Shown here: in pieces, positions 1-8,501 of the stretch
How positions within the stretch are numbered: the first letter of the stretch is position 1
How the letters are laid out: each line of letters begins with the position of its first letter
Notes under the pieces: generated by a model
The model's input: only the letters and a program-made list of their open reading frames with translations
What the model was told of the DNA's origin: nothing
Databases searched by the model: none
Assembly: GCA_014238125.1 (NCBI GenBank)
Contig: JABABS010000048.1
Span: forward strand, 1 to 52,178
Direction: 5' to 3'
DNA length: 52,178 bases
From: Phycisphaerales bacterium
GTDB lineage: Bacteria; Planctomycetota; Phycisphaerae; Phycisphaerales; SM1A02
Made by a program: the position numbers and the translations under genes

Positions 1-198
1 AAGGTGGGCGTGGCGCAGTTGGAACATAGTGTTACGGTGGTTCCACTTGGCGATGTCGATGGTAACGGTGAAGTTAACATAACCGATTTGCTTACCGTGA
101 TCGACGCGTGGGGTGCGTGCAACGATTGCCTTGAAGATCTTGACGGGGATGGGCTAGTGGGCGTGAGCGATTTGTTGCAAGTCATCGCCGATTGGTAG
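1..198 (+). CDS. C-terminus of a dockerin-like (EF-hand) surface or secreted protein, truncated by window edge
   Basis: The frame is open from the first base and stops at TAG 196-198, so this is the end of a longer gene. The last ~50 residues hold two Asp-rich calcium-loop repeats, GDVDGNGEVNITDLL and DLDGDGLVGVSDLL, each followed by a short helix (VIDAWGAC, VIADW). This is the dockerin type I pattern. In planctomycetes such repeats commonly end large secreted or surface proteins without any cellulosome, so a cohesin partner should not be assumed. The enzymatic or adhesive part lies outside the window and its function cannot be told. Confidence 0.8.
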   Translation, partial: KVGVAQLEHSVTVVPLGDVDGNGEVNITDLLTVIDAWGACNDCLEDLDGDGLVGVSDLLQVIADW

Positions 199-202
199 CA
201 AA

Positions 203-359
203 GCAAATTGCTCCGCGAAAAGTTATTTATTTTTACAGTTTTCCCAAAAGCAAAATAGCTGCACGAATTAATTAGCACTAATGCGTCGTATGCGAATTGC
301 TCCACGGATGTGCCTAATGTGTAGTGTGTGTTAAAACCACCACAGCGAATTGCTGCACG
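203..359. repeat. Three copies of a 15-bp imperfect repeat
   Basis: GCAAATTGCTCCGCG (203-217), GCGAATTGCTCCACG (292-306) and GCGAATTGCTGCACG (345-359) lie in the gap between the dockerin gene and the tmRNA 3' end, 89 and 53 bases apart. Two or three positions differ between copies. No gene is visible in 199-388. The copies could be protein-binding sites or remnants of a dispersed repeat. Confidence 0.55.
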
Positions 360-388
360 CAGGTGCAGAATTCGCGCAAGAAATGGAA

Positions 389-734
389 TGGAGCCGGGGA
401 GAATCGAACTCCCGTCCCGAAACAGTCAACAATTCACGTCTACGCAAGTAGTGGGGTGTTCAATTTCGGTACTGCGTCACTACACCTCACAAACTGACGC
501 GTACCACAGCAAACTAAGTTTCTCATTCCTCCGCCGCTTGCCAGCACTTTGGAACCAGCCCGATTTTTGCACACCGCGCTCTATCGGACGTCCAGAGCGG
601 TGTGTCGCAGGTTATGCTGCGAGTGCGTAGTTAGCGTTGCCAACTAAAAATTGTGCATCCTTTTTACGTGGCAAGGATGCTCCACGTTACGCAATAAATT
701 GCCTTCCCTGTCCGGTCGAAACCAGGTCGGCCCC
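389..734 (-). ncRNA. ssrA: Transfer-messenger RNA (tmRNA)
   Basis: tmRNA rescues stalled ribosomes and tags the unfinished peptide for proteolysis. On the minus strand the 5' end reads GGGGCCGACCTGGTTTCGAC and the 3' end reads GGGAGTTCGATTCTCCCCGG followed by CTCC and A, which are the two halves of the tRNA-like domain. The 7-bp acceptor stem GGGGCCG / CGGCTCC has one G-U pair. The length of about 346 bases is normal. The tag frame lies at 612-641. CCA is not encoded (the sequence after the discriminator A is TTCC), so it must be added after transcription. A -10-like TATACT (759-764) lies 24 bases upstream of the mature 5' end, consistent with a leader removed by RNase P. Confidence 0.95.
612..641 (-). 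other. tmRNA tag reading frame, GNANYALAA
   Basis: Aligning UUAGUU-GGC with the E. coli context UUAGUC-GCA places the resume codon at GGC (639-641). The frame then reads G-N-A-N-Y-A-L-A-A and stops at TAA (612-614). The YALAA end is the standard signal for ClpXP-type proteases. The 9-residue length is short compared with ANDENYALAA. Confidence 0.85.
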
Positions 735-758
735 TAAGTTGTCAAAGAGCAGCGAGCA

Positions 759-789
759 AGTATACACCTGAAAGTTGTGTACGGCTCAA
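759..789 (-). promoter_or_regulatory. Putative tmRNA promoter
   Basis: On the minus strand TTGAGC (784-789) and TATACT (759-764) are separated by 19 bases, slightly more than optimal. The gap to the mature tmRNA 5' end is 24 bases. The -10 element is good and the -35 is weak. Confidence 0.35.
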
Positions 790-812
790 GAAAACAAATG
801 TAAAAAGGGATG

Positions 813-1409
813 TCAAGCATTGAGATGCGGCAGAATAGCACTTAATACTCGTAGAAGCACCTCTGCTTGTGTGCCAAGGGCATCTATGTCGGAGATGATC
901 GATTTGTCGTAGCAGGCAAGAACGGGAGCAGTTTGCCCGCTGTACACTTCAAATCGTTTTCGAATGACAGATTCGTCGGCATCGTCAGGTCGACCTTGTT
1001 CGGTGGCACGCTTCTGCATGCGTCGAACCATTTTGCTTAGATCTTCACACACGAGGTGGACGATCATGCATGGATCGATGTATTCTTTCATCGATTCAGC
1101 CTGAGGAACACTTCTTGGAATGCCATCAAGCAATAAGACATCAACTTCTGGGTTGTAAAGTTCCCTTTTGATAAGTTGTTCAACATGCTGCCGCCATAAC
1201 CGGACGGTGAGAAAATCTGGAACAAGAAGCCCCTTGCTTGAATATCGAGCGAACTCCATGCCGATTTCTGATTCTTTATCAAGTGATCTAAACATGTCGC
1301 CAGTTGCAAGATGAAAAAATCCTGGAATCGCACCAAGCATTTTCCCTTGCGTACCCTTTCCAATTCCGGGTGGGCCAAATAACAGTATGGATGTATAAGG
1401 TGTTGCCAT
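813..1409 (-). CDS. adk: Adenylate kinase
   Basis: Catalyses ATP + AMP = 2 ADP in the cytoplasm. The 198-residue protein has the P-loop GPPGIGKGTQ (residues 12-21), the AMP-binding segment HLATGDMFR, the DGIPRS motif (DGFPRT in most family members) and an Arg-rich region, VRRMQKRATEQGRP, at the short LID. It lacks the Zn-binding Cys LID, and its length fits the short-LID form. No Shine-Dalgarno precedes the ATG. It diverges from recJ, and a promoter for it overlaps the tandem palindromes at 1452-1482. A different nucleoside monophosphate kinase activity is possible but less likely. Confidence 0.88.
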   Translation of the reverse strand: MATPYTSILLFGPPGIGKGTQGKMLGAIPGFFHLATGDMFRSLDKESEIGMEFARYSSKGLLVPDFLTVRLWRQHVEQLIKRELYNPEVDVLLLDGIPRSVPQAESMKEYIDPCMIVHLVCEDLSKMVRRMQKRATEQGRPDDADESVIRKRFEVYSGQTAPVLACYDKSIISDIDALGTQAEVLLRVLSAILPHLNA

Positions 1410-1438
1410 GGCGAGTTCGTGGAATCAGTAACTTGCGA

Positions 1439-1466
1439 ATGATACCCAATTTTGACCACGGGTCAA
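1439..1466 (-). promoter_or_regulatory. Putative adk promoter overlapped by a palindrome
   Basis: On the minus strand TTGACC (1461-1466) is followed by a 16-base spacer and TATCAT (1439-1444). The -35 element is one arm of the palindrome TTGACC-ACG-GGTCAA, so a protein bound there should compete with RNA polymerase. Confidence 0.4.
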
Positions 1467-1482
1467 TTTGACCACGGGTCAA
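1452..1482. repeat. Two tandem 15-bp palindromes between adk and recJ
   Basis: The sequence TTGACCACGGGTCAA occurs at 1452-1466 and again, identically, at 1468-1482, with a 16-bp period. Each copy is an inverted repeat (TTGACC, 3-base centre, GGTCAA). A further half-site TTGACC lies at 1489-1494. This is the form of a dimeric repressor operator controlling one or both divergent genes. Confidence 0.65.
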
Positions 1483-1520
1483 ATGAGGTTGACCGTATTT
1501 TATGGGTAGGATGCGTGAAT

Positions 1521-3236
1521 ATGCGAGGTCTCACGAAGCGATGGAATACGCCAAAGGCATCTGATCCGAGGTTGGATTTGGTTGGTCGGATTCTTGAGTC
1601 GAGGGGCTTTGAAAGCAAAGCTGCAAGGGATGTCTTTCTTAATCCCACAATGAAGGACCTTGAAAAACCCTCCGAATTGCCAGGTGCAATGGAAGCCGCT
1701 AAATTGCTCGTCGAGGCAGTGCGATCGAAGAAGAGAATTCTTATTTTTGGAGACTACGATGCAGATGGCATCACAGCTTCTGCAGTGCTTTATCACATGA
1801 TCGTTGCTGCGAGTGGTCGCGAGGGCCCCACTATGTATATTCCAGATCGTCTCGATGATGGATATGGAATTCATCCTGAAGCGATTGAGAAATTTGCAAA
1901 TCAAGGCATCGATCTGGTCATCACGGTTGATTGTGGTATTACCGCAGTGGAAGCCGCGAAAAAAGCAAAAGAACTTGGTATCTCTCTCATCATTACTGAC
2001 CACCACACGTTTAGAAAAGATGGTGAACTTCCAACATGTGACGCAATCGTTCATCCTGCCCTCAACGGGGAACCAAAAACACTTTTCGCTGGTGTTGGCG
2101 TCGCATACCAAGTCGCTTGGGCGTTTGCAGAGGTTTGGTCTGAGAGTCCAACTGTGGGCGAAAAATTTCGCGATGTATTACTCGACATGATTCCTATGAC
2201 TGCAATTGGAACAATTGCAGACATGGTCCCACTTAAAAAATCCAATCGGATCATCGCTCGTTGGGGTTTACAAATGTTGCCAACAACAACGCAAGTAGGA
2301 CTTCAATCGATCATGAATGAGATCAAAACTCCAAAAAGTGCGCTCGATGCAACCCACATTAGTTTTGGGATAGCACCGCTTATTAATGCTGCAGGTAGGA
2401 TGTCACACGCAGCAATCGCGCTCGATTTACTGACGCACCTCGATGGAAAACTTGCAGACTCTGCCGCGGGAGAGCTTGCGGAATTGAACAAGCGACGTCA
2501 AAAAACACAGCGAGATATACAATGGGAAGCGTTGGAAATGATTGAAGAAAAAAAACTTGGTGACCCGTCAAACCGATGCATTGTGTTACATAAAGCGGAC
2601 TGGGCCAGAGGAGTTGTTGGTATTTGCGCAGGACAACTTATGAATCAACTGAACCGACCAGTGATCATCTTTGGATCTGATGGCGAAAATTATGTTGGAT
2701 CTGCACGTAGTATTTCAGACTACTCCATTTTGGAGGGGTTGCACGCTTGTGAATCACTTCTTGTGACTTACGGTGGTCACGCAGCCGCAGCAGGGTTAAC
2801 TGTGCACAGTGACAAATATGAAGAATTTGTTATAGCAATCACTGCGCATGCGAACGCGGCAATTACAGAGGAGCAGTTATTTCCATCTCTTAAGATTGAC
2901 TCAATTGCGGACCTATCAGAAATCACTATTGAAGCAGCGTGTTCAATTGCAAAAATAGGACCGTTTGGAATCGGCAACCCCCAACCGAGAATTCAAATCA
3001 ACGGAGCAAAAATTGTTGATTGCAACACAATGGGACAAAATGGAAGTCATCTCAGCATGCGACTTTCGCAAACCGGTTCTAGTATTCGATGTGTATGGTG
3101 GAATCAAGGAGAAATGGTTGATCGATTACCAAAGGGAACGACGGTTAATCTTGTTGCTACTGTGTCCATCAATGAATACCGAGGTCACCGAACTTCGCAA
3201 CTAAAAATCGAAGACATCCAACTACCAAGCGGCTAG
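1521..3236 (+). CDS. recJ: Single-stranded-DNA-specific exonuclease RecJ
   Basis: 5'-3' ssDNA exonuclease of recombination and mismatch repair. From ATG 1521 the protein is 571 residues, typical for RecJ. The DHH catalytic part is clear: GDYDADG (77-83), DCG (137-139) and DHH (160-162), all Mn-binding motifs. The DHHA1 region has SARSISDYSILEGL and YGGHAAAAG, followed by the OB-like C-terminal domain. The frame extends upstream to 1452, but those residues are encoded by the palindromic repeats. The ATG at 1521 gives the usual N-terminus (MRGLTKRWNTP). Its 3' end overlaps the convergent CNNM gene by 15 bases. Confidence 0.93.
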   Translation: MRGLTKRWNTPKASDPRLDLVGRILESRGFESKAARDVFLNPTMKDLEKPSELPGAMEAAKLLVEAVRSKKRILIFGDYDADGITASAVLYHMIVAASGREGPTMYIPDRLDDGYGIHPEAIEKFANQGIDLVITVDCGITAVEAAKKAKELGISLIITDHHTFRKDGELPTCDAIVHPALNGEPKTLFAGVGVAYQVAWAFAEVWSESPTVGEKFRDVLLDMIPMTAIGTIADMVPLKKSNRIIARWGLQMLPTTTQVGLQSIMNEIKTPKSALDATHISFGIAPLINAAGRMSHAAIALDLLTHLDGKLADSAAGELAELNKRRQKTQRDIQWEALEMIEEKKLGDPSNRCIVLHKADWARGVVGICAGQLMNQLNRPVIIFGSDGENYVGSARSISDYSILEGLHACESLLVTYGGHAAAAGLTVHSDKYEEFVIAITAHANAAITEEQLFPSLKIDSIADLSEITIEAACSIAKIGPFGIGNPQPRIQINGAKIVDCNTMGQNGSHLSMRLSQTGSSIRCVWWNQGEMVDRLPKGTTVNLVATVSINEYRGHRTSQLKIEDIQLPSG

Positions 3237-4202
3237 TTCGCCAACAAGCGGCTCTACAAGATCTTTTAGCGTGACCAATCCAACTGGTGTTGTAGAGTTT
3301 GGCGAAGTAATAATTGCCATTGCTTGCCCACTTTCGCGAACTTGTTTAATCGCTTGTCCAACGGACATTGTTGTATCAATGGATTGAACGAGTTGCATGA
3401 TTTCACTTGTTGGCTTTTCTAGTTCAAGAAGGGCTGCAATTGCGGGGAGTACACCCAGTACATGTCCGCTCTTGTCAATCACAGGAAATCGAGTGTGCGG
3501 GGAATTTTTAAGCGCGGCGTTGCGTTGTTTTGACGTTGCGTTAATATTGACGCATGAGACTCTTGCCCACGGCACCATTTCACTCGCAACAGTGAGCGAA
3601 CGCATCGTGAGCACTCGATCTGCGAGTGTTGTTTGTTCGTCACTAATAGCACCAGTTCCAAGACCTTCCTTAAACAGTAAACCAAAGCGCCTTCGTGGAG
3701 ATGGTTCAATGTCTAATTCTGAACCAAGTACTTTTTGCGCTATGTTTCCAATCATTGAAACTACGGGAACTACACCAGTCCATCGAAACAATTTATCTGC
3801 CCAGTGCAGTGGTAGAGAATATGTGTATGTCCATGAATCAGTATTTGCTCTGAACAAATCCTTTGGTAATACTTCTCCAAAAATGAATAAAATAGGAATC
3901 AAACAAACAGCGTTGAGTGTAATTGATAGGAATGGTCCAAGTGATGTTTGATCTAACAATCTAGCTGTTCCGTAACTCGCAAGGTAGTTCGCAATATTGT
4001 TGCAAACAAGAAGTACAGCAAGCATACGAGTTGGGTTGTCAATTAGTGTTTTGACCCTAATAGCACTAGGTACTTTTGCAGCCGCGCGAACATCAAGTCT
4101 GATTCGGTTGATGGTGTACAAACCAGTTTCGAGACCAGAGTAAAGTGCACTTAAAAATAAGCCAACGATCAATATTCCTATTCCTAAAAGGAGCGGCGTC
4201 AT
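3222..4202 (-). CDS. CNNM (DUF21)/CBS-pair membrane protein, short paralogue
   Basis: Integral membrane protein of the CNNM/CorC family (putative divalent cation efflux or homeostasis). The N-terminal half contains the DUF21 transmembrane region, starting LLLGIGILIVGLFLSALYSG and including SGLETGLYTINRIRLD and FGEVLPK. The C-terminal part is a CBS-like region (TRFPVIDKSGHVLGVL and GLVTLKDLVEPLVGEL). Unlike its neighbour it ends soon after the CBS pair and lacks the CorC_HlyC domain. Its ATG overlaps the neighbour's stop (ATGA at 4199-4202), so the two are translationally coupled and may form a heteromer. At 326 residues it is shorter than typical CNNM proteins. Confidence 0.85.
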   Translation of the reverse strand: MTPLLLGIGILIVGLFLSALYSGLETGLYTINRIRLDVRAAAKVPSAIRVKTLIDNPTRMLAVLLVCNNIANYLASYGTARLLDQTSLGPFLSITLNAVCLIPILFIFGEVLPKDLFRANTDSWTYTYSLPLHWADKLFRWTGVVPVVSMIGNIAQKVLGSELDIEPSPRRRFGLLFKEGLGTGAISDEQTTLADRVLTMRSLTVASEMVPWARVSCVNINATSKQRNAALKNSPHTRFPVIDKSGHVLGVLPAIAALLELEKPTSEIMQLVQSIDTTMSVGQAIKQVRESGQAMAIITSPNSTTPVGLVTLKDLVEPLVGELAAW

Positions 4203-5485
4203 GTTGTCGACTCCTGCACAGAAACTATGACTGTTGCTACTCGGTATGCCTCCATTGATGCAACCCTTAACCTGATGTTTGTAATTTCAATGGTGTCTCC
4301 TAGTTCAGGAATTCGTCCGAGTTTTGCTGCAATCAAACCGCCCATAGTTGCTGCAGGGAACCTTTCAACAAGGGGTCCGGTTGCAGAGAACCAAGCTCGG
4401 ACACCAGTGTCTGCGTCAAGTATCCAATCCCCAGATTCGAGCTGTTTTGGAGGAATGACATCTCTTTGAGTTGAATCACCAATTTCTCCAATGAGTTCTT
4501 CGAGAACGTCTTCGAGGGTGACAATTCCAGCAGTTCCACCAAATTCGTCAACAACGATTGCCAACCGAGTTTTTGTTTCTCTAAAGTGATTGAGTAGTTG
4601 ATCGAGCGTCGCAACCTGTGGAATAAACATAGGTTGAGTCATGCATGTTTGCAACATCGTGACACCTTCAGAAGTTCGTTGCAAATATCTTTTTGTATGC
4701 AACATGCCGACGATTTCGTCGAGATCCTCACCGTACACTGGCAGTTGTGTGAGTTGGCTTTTGGAAATGACATCTCGGATGTCATTCTCAGAAGAAGATG
4801 CTTCGATGGCAACCATACGAACGCGAGGCATCATGACCTCTCGAACACGTATGTGGTTGAGTGCAACAACGTCGTGAAGAATTTGTTGCTCATCTAAATC
4901 AATAATTCCATTAGTTGTTGAAAGAGCAACGAGAGCTGCAAGTTCTTGGGCATCTAGTGGTGGGGAAGGTTCGCTTGTCGCTAGTCTTGAAAGGGGCGTA
5001 ATAATAAACCAATCGATAAAACGTCTAAGTGGAGAGATAAAATGATGCAATAGAAGAAGTGGTGGGGATACCAACATCGCAATGCCAACTGGCCTCGCAG
5101 TCGCTGCCATTTTTGGAAGTACTTCTCCGAATATTATTATTGAAAACAGTGTGGCTAGTGCAATACTGACTTCTGCCGCAACTCCGCCTGGAACGCGTAA
5201 CATAACGACTGAACTTACTACAAAGAAAAACACGTTTGCAGTCATGTTTCCAATAAGAATAGTAATTAATACAGTACGCCTATGTTTGATTAGCAGAAGC
5301 GCCGCGTTTGCTGGGGGTGTTTTTAGTTGTTGTAATTGTAAACTTTGCGCTTGTGTAATTCTAAAGAAAGCAGTTTCACTGCAACTAAAGAATGCACTAA
5401 GCACCAACAAAGGAAGCAGTGAGACAATCAATGCGAAATCAACACCGCTCCAACTTGTATGGAGAGCTTCTTCGATCATCCGCAC
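4199..5485 (-). CDS. CNNM/CorC family protein with DUF21, CBS pair and CorC_HlyC domain
   Basis: 428-residue membrane protein of the hemolysin C/CorC group. In order it has a DUF21 region (SAFFSCSETAFFRITQAQ, IFGEVLPKMAA), a CBS pair containing VREVMMPRVRMVAIEA and LPVYGEDLDEIVGMLHTKRYL, a VDEFGGTAGIVTLEDVLEEL segment, and a CorC_HlyC domain near the C-terminus (GDWILDADTGVRAW...). This is the complete architecture. The family is tied to Mg or Co export; older hemolysin labels are misleading. It overlaps the upstream acyltransferase end by 10 bases and the downstream paralogue start by 4, so all are in one operon. Confidence 0.88.
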   Translation of the reverse strand: MRMIEEALHTSWSGVDFALIVSLLPLLVLSAFFSCSETAFFRITQAQSLQLQQLKTPPANAALLLIKHRRTVLITILIGNMTANVFFFVVSSVVMLRVPGGVAAEVSIALATLFSIIIFGEVLPKMAATARPVGIAMLVSPPLLLLHHFISPLRRFIDWFIITPLSRLATSEPSPPLDAQELAALVALSTTNGIIDLDEQQILHDVVALNHIRVREVMMPRVRMVAIEASSSENDIRDVISKSQLTQLPVYGEDLDEIVGMLHTKRYLQRTSEGVTMLQTCMTQPMFIPQVATLDQLLNHFRETKTRLAIVVDEFGGTAGIVTLEDVLEELIGEIGDSTQRDVIPPKQLESGDWILDADTGVRAWFSATGPLVERFPAATMGGLIAAKLGRIPELGDTIEITNIRLRVASMEAYRVATVIVSVQESTT

Positions 5486-6186
5486 CTCTGCAGAGCACGA
5501 ACTGCATCCTCAACACGGTTCGTAAAATCTTCAGCTGATTCAGCTTCGCTAATTAGCATAGGAGTACCGAATGTAATATGCATCTTTCCAGACCTTGGCA
5601 TGTATGTAGCCTTCGGTAAAATCGTTCTTCCGCCAGTAACAAAGACGGGAATAACTGGACACTCTGCTAATTTTGCAATAACTCCTAGGCCAGATTTAAA
5701 CGGAGCAATTTCATCGCTCTCGCTGCGAGTACCTTCAGGATAGAGCACGATTGACCACCCATGATTTACCAATGAAGACATCGTACGAATAGATCGCAAT
5801 GGCGAACTGATTCGTTCAATTCCAAAAGCATTCCAAACAGCGAGAACAGTGAATTGAATACACTTCTTTTTCAACGACGTGCCATTGGCGTCACCAAAGT
5901 GATCGTATGCTGCGGCAACTGCGGTTTTCCCCCTTTGGTGCCTTGGAAGAACATCAAGAATTGCGTGCGTGTCCACGTGGCTCTGATGGTTTGATGCAAA
6001 AAGGACAGGTGAGTCAAGTTGCCTCACGGATTCTAAACCCGTGGCGTTCCAAGAAATTCGCCTCAATATTTTTGTAAGTTTGCATCCCGCAAGTAACAGG
6101 CACCTTGTCACTGCAATTGAAGGCGCATGCAAATTTCGGAGTATTTCATCGGCATCGGGGGGAGTTTGTTTGTTTGTTTCGGACAT
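5476..6186 (-). CDS. plsC: 1-acyl-sn-glycerol-3-phosphate acyltransferase (PlsC family), copy 1
   Basis: Acylates lysophosphatidate to phosphatidate in membrane lipid synthesis. The family block I NHQSHVDTHAILD (HX4D) and block III LYPEGTRSE are both present, along with VPVFVTGG-like block IV (CPVIPVFVTGG). At 236 residues it is typical. It lies between degT and the CNNM gene with 1-base and 10-base overlaps. A second PlsC-like gene is at 44476-45189, and the two may differ in acceptor or chain preference. Confidence 0.87.
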   Translation of the reverse strand: MSETNKQTPPDADEILRNLHAPSIAVTRCLLLAGCKLTKILRRISWNATGLESVRQLDSPVLFASNHQSHVDTHAILDVLPRHQRGKTAVAAAYDHFGDANGTSLKKKCIQFTVLAVWNAFGIERISSPLRSIRTMSSLVNHGWSIVLYPEGTRSESDEIAPFKSGLGVIAKLAECPVIPVFVTGGRTILPKATYMPRSGKMHITFGTPMLISEAESAEDFTNRVEDAVRALQRCG

Positions 6187-7445
6187 TAGTCTGATCGAGG
6201 AATCTCATCTGCATGCGCAAGGACTTTTGAAAAAGCCTCTACGTATTGGTCGAGCAAATCGGTTGATGCAGATGGGAATGTAGGTAATTTTATAAGAGAC
6301 CCGTTTCCCATAGTAGTTAATGGTAGGTCTGCTGGGTCATATACATGTAAAGGGTTATCGTTTGTTGCAGGAAGCCTTGCAATTTTAGACCAAACGCCGT
6401 GCGTAAAAACAGGTTGCTGGTGTAAAAGTGGGTATCGTGGTGCAGAAACAAGCGCACCCTCTGCTTGCAACGCTGTTGCAAGATCATTGATAGGTAAGCC
6501 TGTTTCCTTCTCGTTATATCGAATGAGAAATTCGAAATACACTCTTGTAATATCATCGGTTGCGAGAAATGGATCGATGCCAAGTTTTGCTAGTTTTTTA
6601 GAAAGATAAATGCAGTTTTTGTTCCGTTTTTTATTTCTTTCTTCTAGATGTTGTAATTGTGTTCTTGCAAGTGCGGCTGACATCGGTGCCATGCGAAATT
6701 TAAAACCAAAACCAGTTGCAGCAAAGTATCTGTTTTCAGAATTAAGTCCAAGGAGTCGTTCGTAATGACCAAGGCGAATAGCAGATTCATATAATTCTTG
6801 GGAGTCACACAACAGAACGCCACCTTCTCCGCTGGGAACAAGTTTATTCCCTTGCATGCTAAAGATGCTGACATCGCCAAATGAACCTATTGGTTTTCCT
6901 TTATACATTGCGCCGTGTGAGTGCGAAGCGTCTTCTAAAATTTTCAATCCGTGCTTGTCTGCGACGGCCTTGATTTCGTCTATCTTGGATGGCATCCCAA
7001 ATAGGTGCACAACCACGATGGCCTTTGTTTTTGCGGTAATTTTTCGTTCGACATCTTCAGGATCAAGCCCAAGGCATTCATTTTCTAATTCGGCGAAAAC
7101 GGGAATGCCTCCGCAATGAAGGATCGGCATGACACTTGACCACCATGTTGCAGAAGGAACGATGACTTCGTCCAATGGCGAGATGCCAAGTGCATGCAAT
7201 CCTGCAAGGATAGCCGAGGTTCCATTGTTGTGGGTAAGTGCAAATTTGCGACCTGTTAATTTTTTAAAATCGTCTTCAAGTTTTTCAATTACTGGGTTGA
7301 TTGAAAGTTCACCGCTTTGCAGCACTTCAAGGACGGCTTGTTCATCTACATTAGAAATAATTGGCCAGCGATTAGCTTCCGTTTGATCTAAAGTGACAGC
7401 CTTTTCACCGCCGAGAATCGCCGGCTTATTAGTTGCGACCATCAT
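6186..7445 (-). CDS. DegT/DnrJ/EryC1/StrS family PLP-dependent aminotransferase
   Basis: PLP-dependent sugar aminotransferase fold (fold type I) of 419 residues. Visible motifs are GTSAILAGLHALG (cofactor phosphate region), EDASHSHGA with Asp172, and FSMQGNKLVPSGEGG with the Schiff-base Lys201. These enzymes transfer an amino group from glutamate to a keto-sugar nucleotide for surface polysaccharides. The substrate cannot be read from the sequence, and no other nucleotide-sugar genes flank it. It sits 3 bases after floA on the same strand. Confidence 0.85.
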   Translation of the reverse strand: MMVATNKPAILGGEKAVTLDQTEANRWPIISNVDEQAVLEVLQSGELSINPVIEKLEDDFKKLTGRKFALTHNNGTSAILAGLHALGISPLDEVIVPSATWWSSVMPILHCGGIPVFAELENECLGLDPEDVERKITAKTKAIVVVHLFGMPSKIDEIKAVADKHGLKILEDASHSHGAMYKGKPIGSFGDVSIFSMQGNKLVPSGEGGVLLCDSQELYESAIRLGHYERLLGLNSENRYFAATGFGFKFRMAPMSAALARTQLQHLEERNKKRNKNCIYLSKKLAKLGIDPFLATDDITRVYFEFLIRYNEKETGLPINDLATALQAEGALVSAPRYPLLHQQPVFTHGVWSKIARLPATNDNPLHVYDPADLPLTTMGNGSLIKLPTFPSASTDLLDQYVEAFSKVLAHADEIPRSD

Positions 7446-7448
7446 TCA

Positions 7449-8465
7449 TCAACTTTCTTGAGCAGCGTCCTCGCCCGCAATGGATGAACGCATGTTTGTA
7501 TCTGAAATGACGTTTTTCATGTTGTAATAATCCATGACACCGAAGTTACCTTTTCGGAAGGCTTCCGCCATCGCTTTTGGAATTTCAGCTTCAGCAAGAA
7601 CTACGAGTGCTCGGTTCTTTTGTTCTTCTGCGCGGTATTCGACTTCTTGAGCGACAGCCATGGCACGTCGTTTTTCAGCTTCAGCTTGAAATCGAGCCTT
7701 GTCTGCCTCAGCTTGGTGTGCTTGCAACGTTGCGCCAATGTTTTCACCTACGTCAATGTCGGCGATATCAATAGAAAGAATTTCAAAAGCAGTGCCAGCG
7801 TCAAGCCCTTTTGCAAGCACGGTTTTGGAAATGTTATCTGGGTTTTCAAGCACCTTTAGGTGAGTGGTAGCTGAACCGATTGTTGAAATAATACCTTCAC
7901 CAACGCGGGCAATAATTGTTTCTTCAGTTGCGCCGCCAACGAGCCTTGCAATGTTTGTACGAACAGTAACACGCGCTCGCGCTCTCAATTGAATGCCATC
8001 ACCAGCAACGGCGTCGATTGTTCTCTTTGTTCCACCGTCACTTGGGCAATCAATGACTTTAGGATCAACGCTTGTACGAACTGCTTCTAATATATCTCGA
8101 CCAGCAAGGTCGATGGCAGTGGCTATTTCCCACTGTAAATCAATTTTCGCTTTGTCTGCGGCGATCATCGCGCGGACAACATTCGTGATTCGACCTCCAG
8201 CTAGATAGTGAGCTTCAAGCTCGTCAGTAGAAATTTCAATTCCAGCTTTCTTGCCGCTAATACGATTGATGACCACTGACTTTGCATTCACTTTTCTAAA
8301 ACGCATCATGACAAGATCTATAAACCCAACCTTTGCGCCACTGACCCACGCTTGTAGGTACAAGCCAACATATTGAAAAGCAAATGCGATGATGATCAGT
8401 AGAAAAATACCTCCGACGATCACGCCGCCAATCATCCAGGGTGAAACTGCTGCAATAAAATTCAT
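7449..8465 (-). CDS. floA: Flotillin-like protein FloA
   Basis: Membrane scaffold protein of functional membrane microdomains. The 338-residue protein has an N-terminal hydrophobic segment (about 10-35), the FloA signature region ([37 protein letters not shown]) and a C-terminal Ala/Glu-rich coiled coil ([20 protein letters not shown]). A good Shine-Dalgarno, AAGGAGTT (8471-8478), precedes the start. It lies directly after two NfeD genes, the conserved arrangement seen as yqeZ-yqfA-yqfB in Bacillus, supporting joint function in membrane quality control or stress. Confidence 0.93.
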   Translation of the reverse strand: MNFIAAVSPWMIGGVIVGGIFLLIIIAFAFQYVGLYLQAWVSGAKVGFIDLVMMRFRKVNAKSVVINRISGKKAGIEISTDELEAHYLAGGRITNVVRAMIAADKAKIDLQWEIATAIDLAGRDILEAVRTSVDPKVIDCPSDGGTKRTIDAVAGDGIQLRARARVTVRTNIARLVGGATEETIIARVGEGIISTIGSATTHLKVLENPDNISKTVLAKGLDAGTAFEILSIDIADIDVGENIGATLQAHQAEADKARFQAEAEKRRAMAVAQEVEYRAEEQKNRALVVLAEAEIPKAMAEAFRKGNFGVMDYYNMKNVISDTNMRSSIAGEDAAQES

Positions 8466-8501
8466 AATAGAACTCCTTCTTCTTTTAGATCACGTAGTGT
8501 A

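Noticed and set aside
203-359. CRISPR-like array
   Set aside because: Only three short imperfect copies at unequal spacing; no uniform spacers and no cas genes in the window.
328-630. 100-residue plus-strand ORF near the left edge
   Set aside because: It lies antisense across the tmRNA 3' half, whose sequence and tag are unmistakable. The encoded peptide is low quality with no start signal.
1500-2111. 203-residue minus-strand ORF
   Set aside because: Shadow frame within recJ; it has no family motif or ribosome site, while recJ motifs are intact on the other strand.
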